In this document: one piece after another, positions 25,276 to 36,029 of the stretch
Position numbering within the stretch: position 1 is the first letter of the stretch
How the letters are laid out: the number at the start of each line of letters is the position of its first letter
Assembly (NCBI RefSeq): GCF_000185905.1
Contig: NC_014923.1
Location: forward strand, 310,001-374,000
Source: Mesorhizobium ciceri biovar biserrulae WSM1271
GTDB taxonomy: Bacteria; Pseudomonadota; Alphaproteobacteria; Rhizobiales; Rhizobiaceae
Length of the DNA stretch: 64,000 nt
Direction of reading: 5' to 3'
Program-made: the position numbers and the translations under genes
The notes under the pieces: model-generated
Seen by the model: the letters and a program-made list of their open reading frames with translations, nothing else
The model's database searches: none
Told to the model about the DNA's origin: nothing

Positions 25276-26226
25276 TCAACGCCGGCCCAAAGCCGACGAG
25301 CGCAGATTGTCGAGCAGCACGGCCAGGAGCAAAATAACGCCGCGCACGATGTACTGGTAAAAGGCCGGGATGTTGAGCAGGTTCATGGCGTTCTCGGCGA
25401 TGCCCATGATCAGCACGCCGACGATGACGCCCGACATGGTGGCGCGGCCGCCGGCAAGCGAGACGCCGCCGAGCACGCAGGCCGAGATGACCGAGAGTTC
25501 CAGTCCGACCGCCGCGTTGGGTTGGCCCGAGGTGATGCGCGACGCCAGCAGGATGCCGGCGATGCCGCAGACGACGCCTTGCAGCGCAAAAATCCAGATG
25601 CGCGTCCGGTCGACATTGACGCCGGCAAGGCGCGAAGCCTCCGGATTGCCGCCGATGGCCAATGTGTTCTTGCCGAAGACGGTGCGGTTGAGGACGAAGC
25701 CGAAGATGCAAAACAGGATGGCGAGCACCCAGACCGGCGTCGGAATGCCGAGCAGTTTGGACAGCGCGAGCTGGTAGAAATCCGGGCTGTTGATGCCGAC
25801 GGCGCGGCCGTCGGACGCAATCAGCGCAAACCCGCGCACGATCTGCATGGTGGCCAGCGTCGTGATCAGCGCGTTGATGCGGAATTTGGCGATGACGACG
25901 CCATTGATGAAGCCGACGAAGGCGCCGCTGGCAATTGCCGCCAAGAGGCCAAGCAGGATCGAGCCGGTGTAATTCGACGCCATCACAGCGACCATGCCGG
26001 CAAAGGCGACGATGGAGCCGACCGACAGGTCGAAGTCGCGTGCGGCAAGGCAGAACATCATGGTGCAGGCGACGATACCGACGGTGACCACCGACTGCAG
26101 CAGGCCGAGCATATTGCGGTCGGTGAGGAAATTCGGCACCAGAGCCGACACCAGCGCGAAGGCGACGACAAAGATGACGACGAGGCCCTGTTCGCCGAGC
26201 AGGATTTTTTTCAACTGGTCGGTCAT
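25276..26226 (-). CDS. araH: L-arabinose-type ABC importer permease
   Basis: 316 residues, about nine to ten membrane segments. A-A-R-D-F-D-L-S-V-G-S near residue 62 is the family signature and A-I-G-G-N-P-E-A-S-R-L-A-G-V near 190 the coupling loop. ATG 26226 follows a GAGGA Shine-Dalgarno at 11 bases; the longer open frame is a shadow of araG. Assignment as AraH rather than RbsC rests on the AraF-like binding protein of the same operon. Confidence 0.87.
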   Translation of the reverse strand: MTDQLKKILLGEQGLVVIFVVAFALVSALVPNFLTDRNMLGLLQSVVTVGIVACTMMFCLAARDFDLSVGSIVAFAGMVAVMASNYTGSILLGLLAAIASGAFVGFINGVVIAKFRINALITTLATMQIVRGFALIASDGRAVGINSPDFYQLALSKLLGIPTPVWVLAILFCIFGFVLNRTVFGKNTLAIGGNPEASRLAGVNVDRTRIWIFALQGVVCGIAGILLASRITSGQPNAAVGLELSVISACVLGGVSLAGGRATMSGVIVGVLIMGIAENAMNLLNIPAFYQYIVRGVILLLAVLLDNLRSSALGRR

Positions 26227-26237
26227 GCCAAAAGTCC

Positions 26238-27749
26238 TCAAGATGCGATCGCGTCGGGGGTTTTCTGATCGGGGAGAGCGGCGGCCAGGATCGCCCTTTC
26301 GGCGAACTGGTCGCGGGTGAGCTCGGCGCTGACGCGGCCGCCGCACATCACCAGAATGCGATCGCAGATGCCCATCACCTCCGGCAGTTCGGACGAGACG
26401 ACAACGATCGCCATGCCGTCCTGCGCAAGCTGGTAGAGCAGTTCATAGATTTCCGATTTGGCACCGACGTCGATGCCGCGCGTCGGCTCGTCGACAATGA
26501 GAACCCGCACCCCTTGTTCGGACAGCCAGCGGCCAAGAATGACCTTCTGCTGGTTGCCGCCGGAGAGATTGATGATGTCCTGCTTGCGCGACGGCGTGCG
26601 CACCTTGAGCTTCTTGATGAAGGTTTCGGCGGTGGCGATCTCGCTGGCGCGGTTCAACACGCCGAAGCGCGTGTGATGGCGCCGCGACGAGATGTTGATG
26701 TTCTCCTCGACCGAGCGGCCCTGGATGATGCCGTCATGCTTGCGGTCCTCCGAACACAGCACGATGCCGGCCCGGATCGTACCACGCGGATCGGTGGCAG
26801 GGACCAGCTTGCCATCGACGGTGATGGTGCCGCCCGAGCGCGGATCGGCGCCATAGACCAGACGCATCAGTTCCGAGCGCCCGGCGCCGATCAGGCCGAA
26901 GAAGCCGACGATCTCGCCTGCCCTCGCCTCGAAACTGGCCGGCGTCTCCAGTTTGGGGCCGCTGAGAGCGTCGACCTTCAGGCGGACATCGCCCGTTTTT
27001 CGTGCGCGAAAACCCCAGATATCCGAAATCTCGCGGCCGACCATTTCGGCGACGACCTGGTCGCGGGTGACGCCTTTCAGCGACGCATGGTGCGCCGCCA
27101 GCTTGCCGTCGCGCAGCACGGTCAGGCTGTCGCAGAGCCGGAACACTTCGTCGAGCCTGTGCGACACGTAGATGATGACCTTGCCCTCGCCGCGCAGGCG
27201 GTCGATCAGGGCAAACAGGATTTCGCTTTCGCGCGAGGACAGCGACGAGGTCGGTTCGTCCAGCGCGATAACGCGTGCGTCGAGCATGATCGCCTTGGCG
27301 ATCTCGACCATCTGGCGTTCGCCGATGGACAGCGTCTTGACCTTGCGGCGCATGTCGATGTCGATGCCGGCCGATTTCAGCTTGGCGCCGACGTCGTCCA
27401 GCATCCGGCGGCCGGCGATGATGCCGGCGTTGGCAGGGAAACGACCGAGGCTGAGATTTTCGGCAACGGTGAGTTCAGGAACCAGCTGCAGTTCCTGATG
27501 AATGACGATGACGCCATTGTCGAAGGCATCCCGGGTCGAGGTATAGGCCTGAACCCTGCCGTCGATGCGGATCTCGCCCTGATCGGCATGCTGGTCGCCG
27601 GACAGTATCTTGATCAGGGTGGATTTGCCGGCGCCGTTCTCGCCCATCAGCCCATGCACGGCGCCTTTGTCGACGCCGAACGAGACGTCCGACAGCGCTT
27701 TGACGCCCGGATAGGTCTTGGTGATGTGCGAGAAGTCGAGAAAGGACAC
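26238..27749 (-). CDS. araG: L-arabinose-type ABC importer ATPase, two ABC domains
   Basis: 503 residues. First domain: G-E-N-G-A-G-K-S-T-L near residue 36, L-S-I-G-E-R-Q-M and L-D-E-P-T-S-S-L. Second domain: degenerate Walker A G-L-I-G-A-G-R-S-E, L-S-G-G-N-Q-Q-K, V-D-E-P-T-R-G-I-D-V-G-A. The start is GTG 27749 (V-S-F-L-D-F-S-H), preceded by AGAGGA at 9 bases; no ATG fits as well. It sits between araF and araH. Confidence 0.88.
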   Translation of the reverse strand: MSFLDFSHITKTYPGVKALSDVSFGVDKGAVHGLMGENGAGKSTLIKILSGDQHADQGEIRIDGRVQAYTSTRDAFDNGVIVIHQELQLVPELTVAENLSLGRFPANAGIIAGRRMLDDVGAKLKSAGIDIDMRRKVKTLSIGERQMVEIAKAIMLDARVIALDEPTSSLSSRESEILFALIDRLRGEGKVIIYVSHRLDEVFRLCDSLTVLRDGKLAAHHASLKGVTRDQVVAEMVGREISDIWGFRARKTGDVRLKVDALSGPKLETPASFEARAGEIVGFFGLIGAGRSELMRLVYGADPRSGGTITVDGKLVPATDPRGTIRAGIVLCSEDRKHDGIIQGRSVEENINISSRRHHTRFGVLNRASEIATAETFIKKLKVRTPSRKQDIINLSGGNQQKVILGRWLSEQGVRVLIVDEPTRGIDVGAKSEIYELLYQLAQDGMAIVVVSSELPEVMGICDRILVMCGGRVSAELTRDQFAERAILAAALPDQKTPDAIAS

Positions 27750-27819
27750 GGGCAGCGATCCTCTTATGGAATGGCAAACAGGCGGCGGGATGAGCCGCCG
27801 CCTGTTTGTACAGGGAGGA

Positions 27820-28809
27820 TTATTCGATGCCGAGGCTCTGGCGGACCTTCTGGTAGTCGTCGCGCTTGGCGAGTGCACCGGAAGTCAGGATCAGCTTCTC
27901 CGGCTCCTTGTTGCTGGCAACCCAGTCATACATGTTGAGCGCCGTTTCGTAGCCATGACGCTTCGGCGAGATGATCACGGTGCCGACGAAGCCGGTGGCC
28001 GTCGGCTTCTTGAACTCGTTGATCGCCGAATCCGCGCCGCCAATGCCAACGCCGATCACGCTATCAGCGGGGATGCCGACGCTTTCGGAAGCACGCACCG
28101 CACCCAGCACCGCTTCGTCGTTGAGGCCGAAAGAAACCCACTTCTTGATCTCGGCATGGGCGTTGAGCACGACGGTCGCCGCATTGAGGGCAGCTTCCGT
28201 ATCGGTCTTGGCCTGGGGGGCGTCAAAAATGTTCTCGGCCTTGAAGCCGTTTGCCTTGAGCACCGAGATGGCGCCTTCGACGCGGTCGACGGCGGTCGGC
28301 AGTTGGTCATAGGAGACGCGGATGGCGCCGACCTCGTCGGCCTTCCAGCCGCGCGCCTTCATCTCGTCGACGATCGCCTGGCCGACCGCCTCGCCGATCT
28401 TGGTTGCCGAGATGCCCATATGCGGCACGTCTTCCAGCGCCTTGCCGTCGGCGCCGACCAGGCGGTCATCGACAGTCATCAGCTTGAGATTGTTGGCGGC
28501 GGCCTTGGCAACGATGCCGGGGCCGAGCTTCACGTCGGGCGTGCAGACGATGAAACCCTGCGCGCCCTGGGCGCCGAGATTGTCGATGGCCGACATCAGC
28601 TTCTCACCGTCTTCGGCGCCGATCTTGACCAGGGTAAAGCCCTTTTCCTTGGCGGCCTGGTCAGCGAACTTCCATTCGTCCTGGAACCACGGCTCCTCGG
28701 GCTGTTTGACGATGAAGCCGATCTTGGTGTCCTGAGCATATGCAGCGATGGTCGTGACGGACAGCACGGCAAGCGCGCCCGCGACGAGCGCGGTCTTCAA
28801 AAGTCGCAT
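27820..28809 (-). CDS. araF: L-arabinose-type periplasmic binding protein
   Basis: 329 residues with a signal peptide ending near A-Y-A-Q. The mature N-terminus K-I-G-F-I-V-K-Q-P-E-E-P-W-F-Q-x-E-W-K-F-A is nearly the same as E. coli AraF, including residues contacting the sugar, and I-V-C-T-P-D-V-K-L-G and G-I-G-G-A-D-S-A also align. AraF proteins bind L-arabinose, D-fucose and D-galactose. A strong GGGAGGT Shine-Dalgarno precedes ATG 28809. It is the first gene of the operon and its promoter region carries a 9-base inverted repeat. Confidence 0.9.
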   Translation of the reverse strand: MRLLKTALVAGALAVLSVTTIAAYAQDTKIGFIVKQPEEPWFQDEWKFADQAAKEKGFTLVKIGAEDGEKLMSAIDNLGAQGAQGFIVCTPDVKLGPGIVAKAAANNLKLMTVDDRLVGADGKALEDVPHMGISATKIGEAVGQAIVDEMKARGWKADEVGAIRVSYDQLPTAVDRVEGAISVLKANGFKAENIFDAPQAKTDTEAALNAATVVLNAHAEIKKWVSFGLNDEAVLGAVRASESVGIPADSVIGVGIGGADSAINEFKKPTATGFVGTVIISPKRHGYETALNMYDWVASNKEPEKLILTSGALAKRDDYQKVRQSLGIE

Positions 28810-28868
28810 GATTACCTCCCAGCGATAGACCGGGCGCTCAGCCCGGATGCCGGAGTCTCTAATCGCTT

Positions 28869-28901
28869 TTATCATACTCGTCAATTGATCTGGTATGATA
28901 A
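28869..28901. promoter_or_regulatory. inverted-repeat operator candidate between araF and gntR
   Basis: Arms TTATCATAC (28869-28877) and GTATGATAA (28893-28901) are perfect complements separated by 15 bases. Each arm contains GTATGATAA reading inward or outward, similar in type to the GTATAATAG core of the other cassette's operator. It lies 60-92 bases before araF and about 110-140 bases before gntR, a good place for the divergently encoded GntR protein to act. Confidence 0.55.
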
Positions 28902-29009
28902 TTAATGTACATGCTCTGACCAGCGATCGCTGGCGCAATTGATCCGCATCCGTTAAGGCCGGACCGGTTGTGCAAAACCAGCGGTTCGCCGCCTTGGAGG
29001 AGGGCTGAG

Positions 29010-29756
29010 GTGACCGGGACTTTGAAGAAACCGCAAGGCGACACAGCCACTCGCCGCCCGCGCGTCATGCCCGACGTGACCAAGGCGATTGCCTCGGACA
29101 TCTTTTCCGGGCGCTATCCGGCCGGCTCCTCACTGCCGACCGAAAACGAGCTCGGCGTCGAATACAGCGTCAGCCGCACCGTCATCCGTGAGGCCCTGAA
29201 AGTGTTGGCGGCAAAAGGGCTGGTGCTGTCGCGGCCACGCGTCGGCACGATCGTCTGCAACGAGGACGACTGGAACATCATCGACCCGCAGGTGCTGGCC
29301 TGGCACGCGCCGCATGCACTGGACGACAAGCTCTTCGACGCCATTCTTGAGACTCGCCGGGCCATCGAGCCGCTGGTTGCCGAACTCGCCGCCACGCGCG
29401 CGACGCTGCAGGAGATCGCCGATCTCGAAGCCACCTGGCGCGGCATGGCCGGCGCCGGCGAGGATCTCGCCGCCTTCTCGCGCAGTGACATCGCTTTCCA
29501 TCAGATCGTCTATGCTGCGAGCCACAACCCGATCTTTCGCCAGATCGGCAATCTCATCGACACCGGGCTGAAATTCTCGCTGGAGGCGACGGCGGTGATT
29601 TCGCTCGACCGGCGCATGGAGGCCGTGGCGGCGCACCGCGAGGTGGTCGAGGCGCTGCGTATGCGCAATGCCGATGCCGCGCGTGGGGCGGCAAACAAGA
29701 TCCTCGACCTCGCGGCGCGCGACCTCGTCAGCGCCAAGAAACTCAAAAGCAATTGA
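29010..29756 (+). CDS. GntR-family (FadR/FCD subfamily) regulator of sugar cassette 2
   Basis: 248 residues from GTG 29010, chosen because GGAGGAGG lies 6 bases upstream; the frame is open to 28968. The winged helix ([21 protein letters not shown] near residues 44-64) is followed by an FCD ligand domain. It is divergent from araF and stands 8 bases before dgoD. Probable role: repression of the araF operon and its own unit, relieved by a sugar acid or keto-deoxy acid. It is not closely alike the GntR of cassette 1 outside the helix-turn-helix. Confidence 0.87.
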   Translation: MTGTLKKPQGDTATRRPRVMPDVTKAIASDIFSGRYPAGSSLPTENELGVEYSVSRTVIREALKVLAAKGLVLSRPRVGTIVCNEDDWNIIDPQVLAWHAPHALDDKLFDAILETRRAIEPLVAELAATRATLQEIADLEATWRGMAGAGEDLAAFSRSDIAFHQIVYAASHNPIFRQIGNLIDTGLKFSLEATAVISLDRRMEAVAAHREVVEALRMRNADAARGAANKILDLAARDLVSAKKLKSN

Positions 29757-29764
29757 GACTGCGC

Positions 29765-30913
29765 ATGAAAATCATCTCGCTCACCACCTACATCGTTCCG
29801 CCGCGCTGGCTGTTCCTGAAGATCGAAACCGATGCCGGCGTCACCGGCTGGGGCGAGCCGGTGGTCGAAGGCCGGGCGCTGACCGTCGAGGCGGCGGTCA
29901 AGGAGCTTGGCGATTATCTCATCGGCAAGGATCCGCGCCTGATCGAGGACCACTGGACGGTGATGCACCGCGGCGGTTTCTACCGCGGCGGCCCGATCCT
30001 GATGAGCGCCATTGCCGGCATCGACCAGGCACTGTGGGACATCAAGGGCAAGGCGCTCGGCGTGCCCGTGCACGAACTGCTCGGCGGCAAGCTGCGCGAC
30101 TCGATCAAGGTCTATTCCTGGATCGGCGGCGACCGCCCGGCGGAGGTCGCGGCCGGCGCCAGGGAAATGGTTGCGCGCGGTTTCCTGGCGCTCAAGATGA
30201 ACGGTACCGAAGAACTGCAGATCGTCGACAACCATGACAAGATCGACGCCGCTGTCGAACGCGTCGCCATGGTGCGCGAGGCCGTCGGGCCCAACATCGG
30301 CATCGCTGTCGATTTTCATGGCCGCGTGCACCGGCCGATGGCGCGTGCGCTCGTCAAGGAACTCGAACCCTATAGGCTGATGTTCATCGAGGAGCCGGTG
30401 CTCAGCGAAAACCGCGAGGCGCTGAAGGAGATCGCCGCGCTTGGCTCGACACCGATCGCGCTCGGCGAGCGGCTCTATAGCCGCTGGGACTTCAAGTCCG
30501 TGTTCGAGGAAGGCGTCGTCGACATCATCCAGCCCGACCTGTCGCATGCCGGCGGCATCACAGAATGCCGCAAGATCGCGGCGATGGCGGAAGCCTATGA
30601 TGTCGCGGTCGCGCCGCATTGCCCGCTCGGGCCGATCGCGCTTGCCGCGTGCCTGCAGCTCGACGCGGTCAGCTACAACTGCTTCATCCAGGAGCAGAGC
30701 CTCGGCATCCACTACAACGCCGCCAACGACCTGCTCGACTATGCCGCCAACAAGGATGTCTTCCGCTACGAGGATGGTTATGTCGCCATTCCCGACGGCC
30801 CGGGCCTGGGTGTCGAGATCGACGAGGATTATGTCAAGGAACGCGCCAGGGAAGGCCACCGCTGGCGCAACCCGATCTGGCGCCACAAGGACGGTTCCTT
30901 CGCCGAGTGGTGA
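29765..30913 (+). CDS. dgoD: D-galactonate dehydratase (enolase superfamily)
   Basis: 382 residues, the same length as E. coli DgoD (MR-MLE subgroup). K-I-I-S-L-T-T-Y near the start, [20 protein letters not shown] near residue 72, metal ligands in D-F-H-G-R, F-I-E-E-P-V and L-G-E-R, catalytic His in A-P-H-C-P-L-G-P near 285, and the ending W-R-N-P-x-W-R-H-x-D-x-S-x-A-E-W. It dehydrates D-galactonate to 2-keto-3-deoxy-galactonate. ATG 29765 matches the E. coli start; a TTG four codons earlier overlaps gntR. KDGal kinase and aldolase genes are not in the window. Confidence 0.92.
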   Translation: MKIISLTTYIVPPRWLFLKIETDAGVTGWGEPVVEGRALTVEAAVKELGDYLIGKDPRLIEDHWTVMHRGGFYRGGPILMSAIAGIDQALWDIKGKALGVPVHELLGGKLRDSIKVYSWIGGDRPAEVAAGAREMVARGFLALKMNGTEELQIVDNHDKIDAAVERVAMVREAVGPNIGIAVDFHGRVHRPMARALVKELEPYRLMFIEEPVLSENREALKEIAALGSTPIALGERLYSRWDFKSVFEEGVVDIIQPDLSHAGGITECRKIAAMAEAYDVAVAPHCPLGPIALAACLQLDAVSYNCFIQEQSLGIHYNAANDLLDYAANKDVFRYEDGYVAIPDGPGLGVEIDEDYVKERAREGHRWRNPIWRHKDGSFAEW

Positions 30914-31105
30914 TCCGGGCTGGCTTTCAGACTCCAAGCACTCCAGGAATAATGAAGACTTTGTCCGGCGAGCAGTTGCTCTCGAGAAATGGCTCGTTCG
31001 TTCGGTTTGATCGAGGGGCTTTCAGCGGCGTTGCCGAATTGACCATCAAACGCAGATGACCGCAGTGCGGCACATTCATCGGCTGCGAATTGCAGAGGGA
31101 CTGTT

Positions 31106-31181
<76 letters not shown>

Positions 31182-31259
31182 ACTTCCGGCAGTCAACCGG
31201 CGCCGTTTCCGGCGAAGAGATCCGGCGCGGGTTGGAGACCGCGCCGTTAGTGCAGGCGG

Positions 31260-31288
31260 CTTCTAACCCCGCCCTTCTCAGATATCAA
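31260..31288 (-). promoter_or_regulatory. candidate promoter of tRNA-Ala
   Basis: On the minus strand TTGATA (31288-31283), a 17-base spacer and TAGAAG (31265-31260). Transcription would begin about 70 bases before the mature tRNA 5' end. The -10 is only a 4/6 match. Confidence 0.35.
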
Positions 31289-31353
31289 GCCTTCGAGAGT
31301 CGCTTTTTCTTCACAGTCCTCGAAAGCCCGCAAACGCCCGCTTTCAAGGCCGA

Positions 31354-31743
31354 TCAGACCTCGTCGTCGTCGTCGCCGACGCCGATCATGTCGGCAACGT
31401 CGTCATCTTCTTCCTCTTCGTCGGCGAGGAAGGTGTCATCTTCGTCGTCGCCGAGATCAACGTCGTCCTCGTCGTCGCCAAGATCCGGCAGGTCGTCGCC
31501 CTTGACGTCCTCATCTGCCTCTTCGAGCGAGACGACCTCAACGCCTTCTTCTTCCTCGGCGTCCACTTCCTTCTCGGCCACTTCCTCTTCCTCCTCGAGA
31601 GCGGCAATCTTGCCTTCCTCGAAATAGGAACGCGGATAGGTCTTGCCGGTGTAGGGCGAGACGATCGGGTCCTTGTTCAGGTCGTAGAATTTTCGGCCCG
31701 TCTCCGGGTCGATACGTTTTGTGCCAAGTTCGGTTTTTGCCAC
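31354..31743 (-). CDS. TIGR02300-family protein with long acidic tail
   Basis: 129 residues from GTG 31743 (V-A-K-T-E-L-G-T-K-R), with GAGG upstream. The first 55 residues (D-P-E-T-G-R-K-F-Y-D-L-N-K-D-P-I-V-S-P-Y-T-G) are the conserved alphaproteobacterial TIGR02300 domain; the rest is almost wholly Asp and Glu with no predicted fold. Function is unknown. The gene is conserved in position next to aroA in this group and is divergent from it here. The acidic tail could bind cations or basic proteins; that is speculation. Confidence 0.85.
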   Translation of the reverse strand: MAKTELGTKRIDPETGRKFYDLNKDPIVSPYTGKTYPRSYFEEGKIAALEEEEEVAEKEVDAEEEEGVEVVSLEEADEDVKGDDLPDLGDDEDDVDLGDDEDDTFLADEEEEDDDVADMIGVGDDDDEV

Positions 31744-31910
31744 GGCAAGCCTCGTCAATAAAAGAGTGGTCCCCTTAACCACAGTTTGCAGCGCTGTCAA
31801 AGCGAAAAGCCGGCGTCACAAAACCATGCATTGAAAGGCCTCGCGTGAAGTGACGACCATGGGGATGACCATTTCGGCCCACCGTGGTACGAGACCGCCG
31901 CAACAAATGA

Positions 31911-33308
<1,398 letters not shown>

Positions 33309-33375
33309 CGGTCGTGGCAACCAATAGCCTTGGTACGTTGGCAGGCCAGCGCCCAACCCTTTCGGCGGTCTGCCA

Positions 33376-34020
33376 ATGACACACGTCTTCACCATCGCCA
33401 TCGACGGCCCCGCCGGCGCCGGCAAGGGCACCCTCGCCCGCCGGCTGGCCGACCACTACCGCCTCAACCTGCTCGACACCGGCCTCACCTACCGTGCCGT
33501 GGCCTATGCGCTCATCCAGCACGCGCTGCCGCTCGACAATGTCTCGGCGGCTGAAACCGCTGCCCGCCAGGTCGATCTGGCAAAGCTCGACCGGACGGTC
33601 TTGTCGGCGCATGCGGTCGGCGAGGCGGCCTCCAAGGTCGCGGTGTACCCGACCGTGCGGCGCATCCTCGTCGAAAAGCAGCGCGACTTCGCCAAGACGC
33701 CGCCGGGTGCGGTGCTCGACGGGCGCGACATCGGCACCGTGGTGTGCCCCGACGCCGACATCAAACTCTATGTGACGGCGAGCGCCGAGGTGCGGGCACA
33801 GCGCCGGCTGGCCGAGATCGAGAGCATCGGCGGGACCGCTGATTTTACCGAGATCCTCGCCGATATCATGCGCCGCGACGAGCGCGACATGGGTCGAGCG
33901 GACTCACCTTTGAAGCCGGCCGCCGACGCGCACTTGCTTGATACCAGCGAAATGGCTATAGAAGCCGCGTTTCTTGCAGCCATGGCGATCATCGATGACG
34001 TCTTGGCCAAGAGAGACTAG
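33376..34020 (+). CDS. cmk: cytidylate kinase
   Basis: 214 residues, typical length. The N-terminal P-loop is [10 protein letters not shown], followed by [10 protein letters not shown] (CMP-binding; most enzymes have T-G-A-M-Y-R), D-G-R-D-I-G-T-V-V near residue 115 and R-R-D-E-R-D near 169. It phosphorylates CMP and dCMP. The aroA-cmk-rpsA order is common in proteobacteria. Confidence 0.94.
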   Translation: MTHVFTIAIDGPAGAGKGTLARRLADHYRLNLLDTGLTYRAVAYALIQHALPLDNVSAAETAARQVDLAKLDRTVLSAHAVGEAASKVAVYPTVRRILVEKQRDFAKTPPGAVLDGRDIGTVVCPDADIKLYVTASAEVRAQRRLAEIESIGGTADFTEILADIMRRDERDMGRADSPLKPAADAHLLDTSEMAIEAAFLAAMAIIDDVLAKRD

Positions 34021-34234
34021 GCCTGATCCGGGTTTTTCCCTCGTCTTTCCGTTGTCGGAGGCGAAGAAAATACCCATATCGGGCACGAACCAGCCTGCCA
34101 GCATTCTTCATGCGCCGGAATTGCCGCTTAAAGAGCGGCCCAGGGCTTTTGTAGCCCGGAACGCCGGCAGGCCAACGCAACGCTAACCCACGGCGCCCGT
34201 CCCGCTTGAGATGCGGGGCACTCCAGGAGAAACA
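34021..34234 (+). promoter_or_regulatory. rpsA upstream region and probable mRNA leader
   Basis: 214 bases between cmk and rpsA. Two adjacent short hairpins lie at about 34123-34155: GCCGCT-TAAAG-AGCGGC and then GGGCT-TTTGT-AGCCC. S1 protein regulates its own mRNA in many bacteria through leader structure, so these may form a translational operator. No clear -35/-10 pair is assigned. Confidence 0.35.
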
Positions 34235-35932
34235 ATGTCAGCTGCAAATCCCACTCGCGATGATTTCGCGAGCCTGCTCGAAGAATCATTCACCACCGGT
34301 CACTCCGGCGAAGGCCAGGTCGTCAAGGGCACGATCACGGCGATCGAAAAGGACATGGCCATCATCGACGTCGGCCTCAAGGTCGAAGGCCGCGTGCCGC
34401 TGAAGGAATTCGGCGTCAAGGGCAAGGACACTACCCTCAAGGTTGGTGACACCGTCGAAGTCTATGTCGAGCGCATTGAAAACGCGCTTGGCGAAGCAAT
34501 GCTTTCCCGTGAGAAGGCCCGTCGCGAAGAGAGCTGGGTCCGCCTCGAAGAGAAGTTCACCAAGGGTGAGCGCGTCGAAGGCGTTATCTTCAACCAGGTC
34601 AAGGGCGGCTTCACGGTCGACCTCGACGGCGCCGTGGCCTTCCTGCCGCGCAGCCAGGTCGATATCCGCCCGATCCGCGACGTCTCCCCGCTGATGCACA
34701 ACCCGCAGCCCTTCGAGATCCTCAAGATGGATCGCCGCCGCGGCAACATCGTGGTGTCTCGCCGTACCGTGCTCGAAGAGAGCCGCGCCGAACAGCGTTC
34801 GGAAATCGTGCAGAACCTCGAAGAAGGCCAGGTTGTCGAAGGCGTCGTCAAGAACATCACCGATTACGGTGCGTTCGTCGACCTCGGCGGCATCGACGGC
34901 CTGCTGCATGTCACCGACATGGCATGGCGCCGCGTCAACCATCCGACCGAAATCCTCAACATCGGTCAGACGGTCAAGGTGCAGATCATCCGCATCAACC
35001 AGGAAACCCACCGTATCTCGCTCGGCATGAAGCAGCTCGAGAGCGATCCGTGGTCCGAGATCGGCACCAAGTTCCCGATCGGCAAGAAGATCAAGGGTAC
35101 CGTCACCAACATCACCGACTACGGCGCGTTCGTCGAGCTGGAGCCGGGCATCGAGGGTCTCATCCACGTTTCGGAAATGTCGTGGACGAAGAAGAACGTG
35201 CATCCCGGCAAGATCCTGTCGACGACCCAGGAAGTCGACGTGGTGGTGCTCGAGGTCGATCCGGCCAAGCGCCGCATCTCGCTCGGCCTCAAGCAGACGC
35301 TCGAGAATCCGTGGCAGGCTTTCGCCTCGAGCCATCCGGTCGGCAGCCAGGTCGAGGGCGAGGTCAAGAACAAGACCGAGTTCGGCCTGTTCATCGGCCT
35401 CGAAGGCGACGTGGACGGCATGGTGCACCTTTCCGACCTCGACTGGACCCGTCCGGGCGAGCAGGTCATCGAAGAGTACAATCGCGGCGACATGGTCAAG
35501 GCGCAGGTGCTCGACGTCGACATCGACAAGGAGCGCATCTCGCTCGGCATCAAGCAGCTGGCCAAGGATACGGTCGGCGAAGCGGCGACTTCAGGCGAAC
35601 TGCGCAAGAACGCGGTCGTCACCTGCGAAGTCATCGGCGTCAAGGATGGCGGTCTGGAAGTGCGGCTGGTCGACAGCGGCATCGAAACCTTCATCAAGCG
35701 CTCCGACCTGAGCCGTGACCGCGACGAACAGCGCCCCGAGCGCTTCACCGTCGGCCAGAAGGTCGATGCCCGCGTCATCGCCTTCGACAAGAAGACCCGC
35801 AAGCTGCAGGTCTCGATCAAGGCGCTGGAAATCGCCGAAGAGAAGGAAGCGGTCGCTCAGTACGGCTCGACCGACTCCGGCGCTTCGCTGGGCGACATCC
35901 TGGGTGCCGCGCTGAAGAAGCAGGGCAGCTAA
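34235..35932 (+). CDS. rpsA: 30S ribosomal protein S1
   Basis: 565 residues with six S1 (OB-fold) repeats at about residues 28-93, 112-177, 198-266, 284-354, 371-440 and 458-530; repeats 3 and 4 share N-I-T-D-Y-G-A-F-V. The first two bind the ribosome and the rest bind mRNA. ATG 34235 (M-S-A-A-N-P-T-R-D-D) follows AGGAG at 7 bases; the frame upstream is non-coding. A strong terminator lies 38 bases after the stop. Confidence 0.96.
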   Translation: MSAANPTRDDFASLLEESFTTGHSGEGQVVKGTITAIEKDMAIIDVGLKVEGRVPLKEFGVKGKDTTLKVGDTVEVYVERIENALGEAMLSREKARREESWVRLEEKFTKGERVEGVIFNQVKGGFTVDLDGAVAFLPRSQVDIRPIRDVSPLMHNPQPFEILKMDRRRGNIVVSRRTVLEESRAEQRSEIVQNLEEGQVVEGVVKNITDYGAFVDLGGIDGLLHVTDMAWRRVNHPTEILNIGQTVKVQIIRINQETHRISLGMKQLESDPWSEIGTKFPIGKKIKGTVTNITDYGAFVELEPGIEGLIHVSEMSWTKKNVHPGKILSTTQEVDVVVLEVDPAKRRISLGLKQTLENPWQAFASSHPVGSQVEGEVKNKTEFGLFIGLEGDVDGMVHLSDLDWTRPGEQVIEEYNRGDMVKAQVLDVDIDKERISLGIKQLAKDTVGEAATSGELRKNAVVTCEVIGVKDGGLEVRLVDSGIETFIKRSDLSRDRDEQRPERFTVGQKVDARVIAFDKKTRKLQVSIKALEIAEEKEAVAQYGSTDSGASLGDILGAALKKQGS

Positions 35933-35970
35933 GTCTTCGCACCGCGAAGCCTTCGCACAGGCTCCAAAAC

Positions 35971-36006
35971 AAAACCCCGCCGGAGCGATCCGGCGGGGTT
36001 TTTCTT
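35971..36006 (+). terminator. intrinsic terminator of rpsA
   Basis: A perfect 10-base GC stem (CCCCGCCGGA/TCCGGCGGGG, 35975-35984 and 35989-35998), GCGA tetraloop and TTTTTCTTT tail. The preceding A-run means it may also work for the minus-strand SDR gene ending at 36030. Confidence 0.93.
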
Positions 36007-36029
36007 TGACCTAGGTAAAGGTTGGACAG

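Noticed and set aside
29510-30937. 475-codon minus-strand frame opposite dgoD and the end of gntR
   Set aside because: Spans two unrelated plus-strand genes and its composition is that of antisense to a GC-rich gene.
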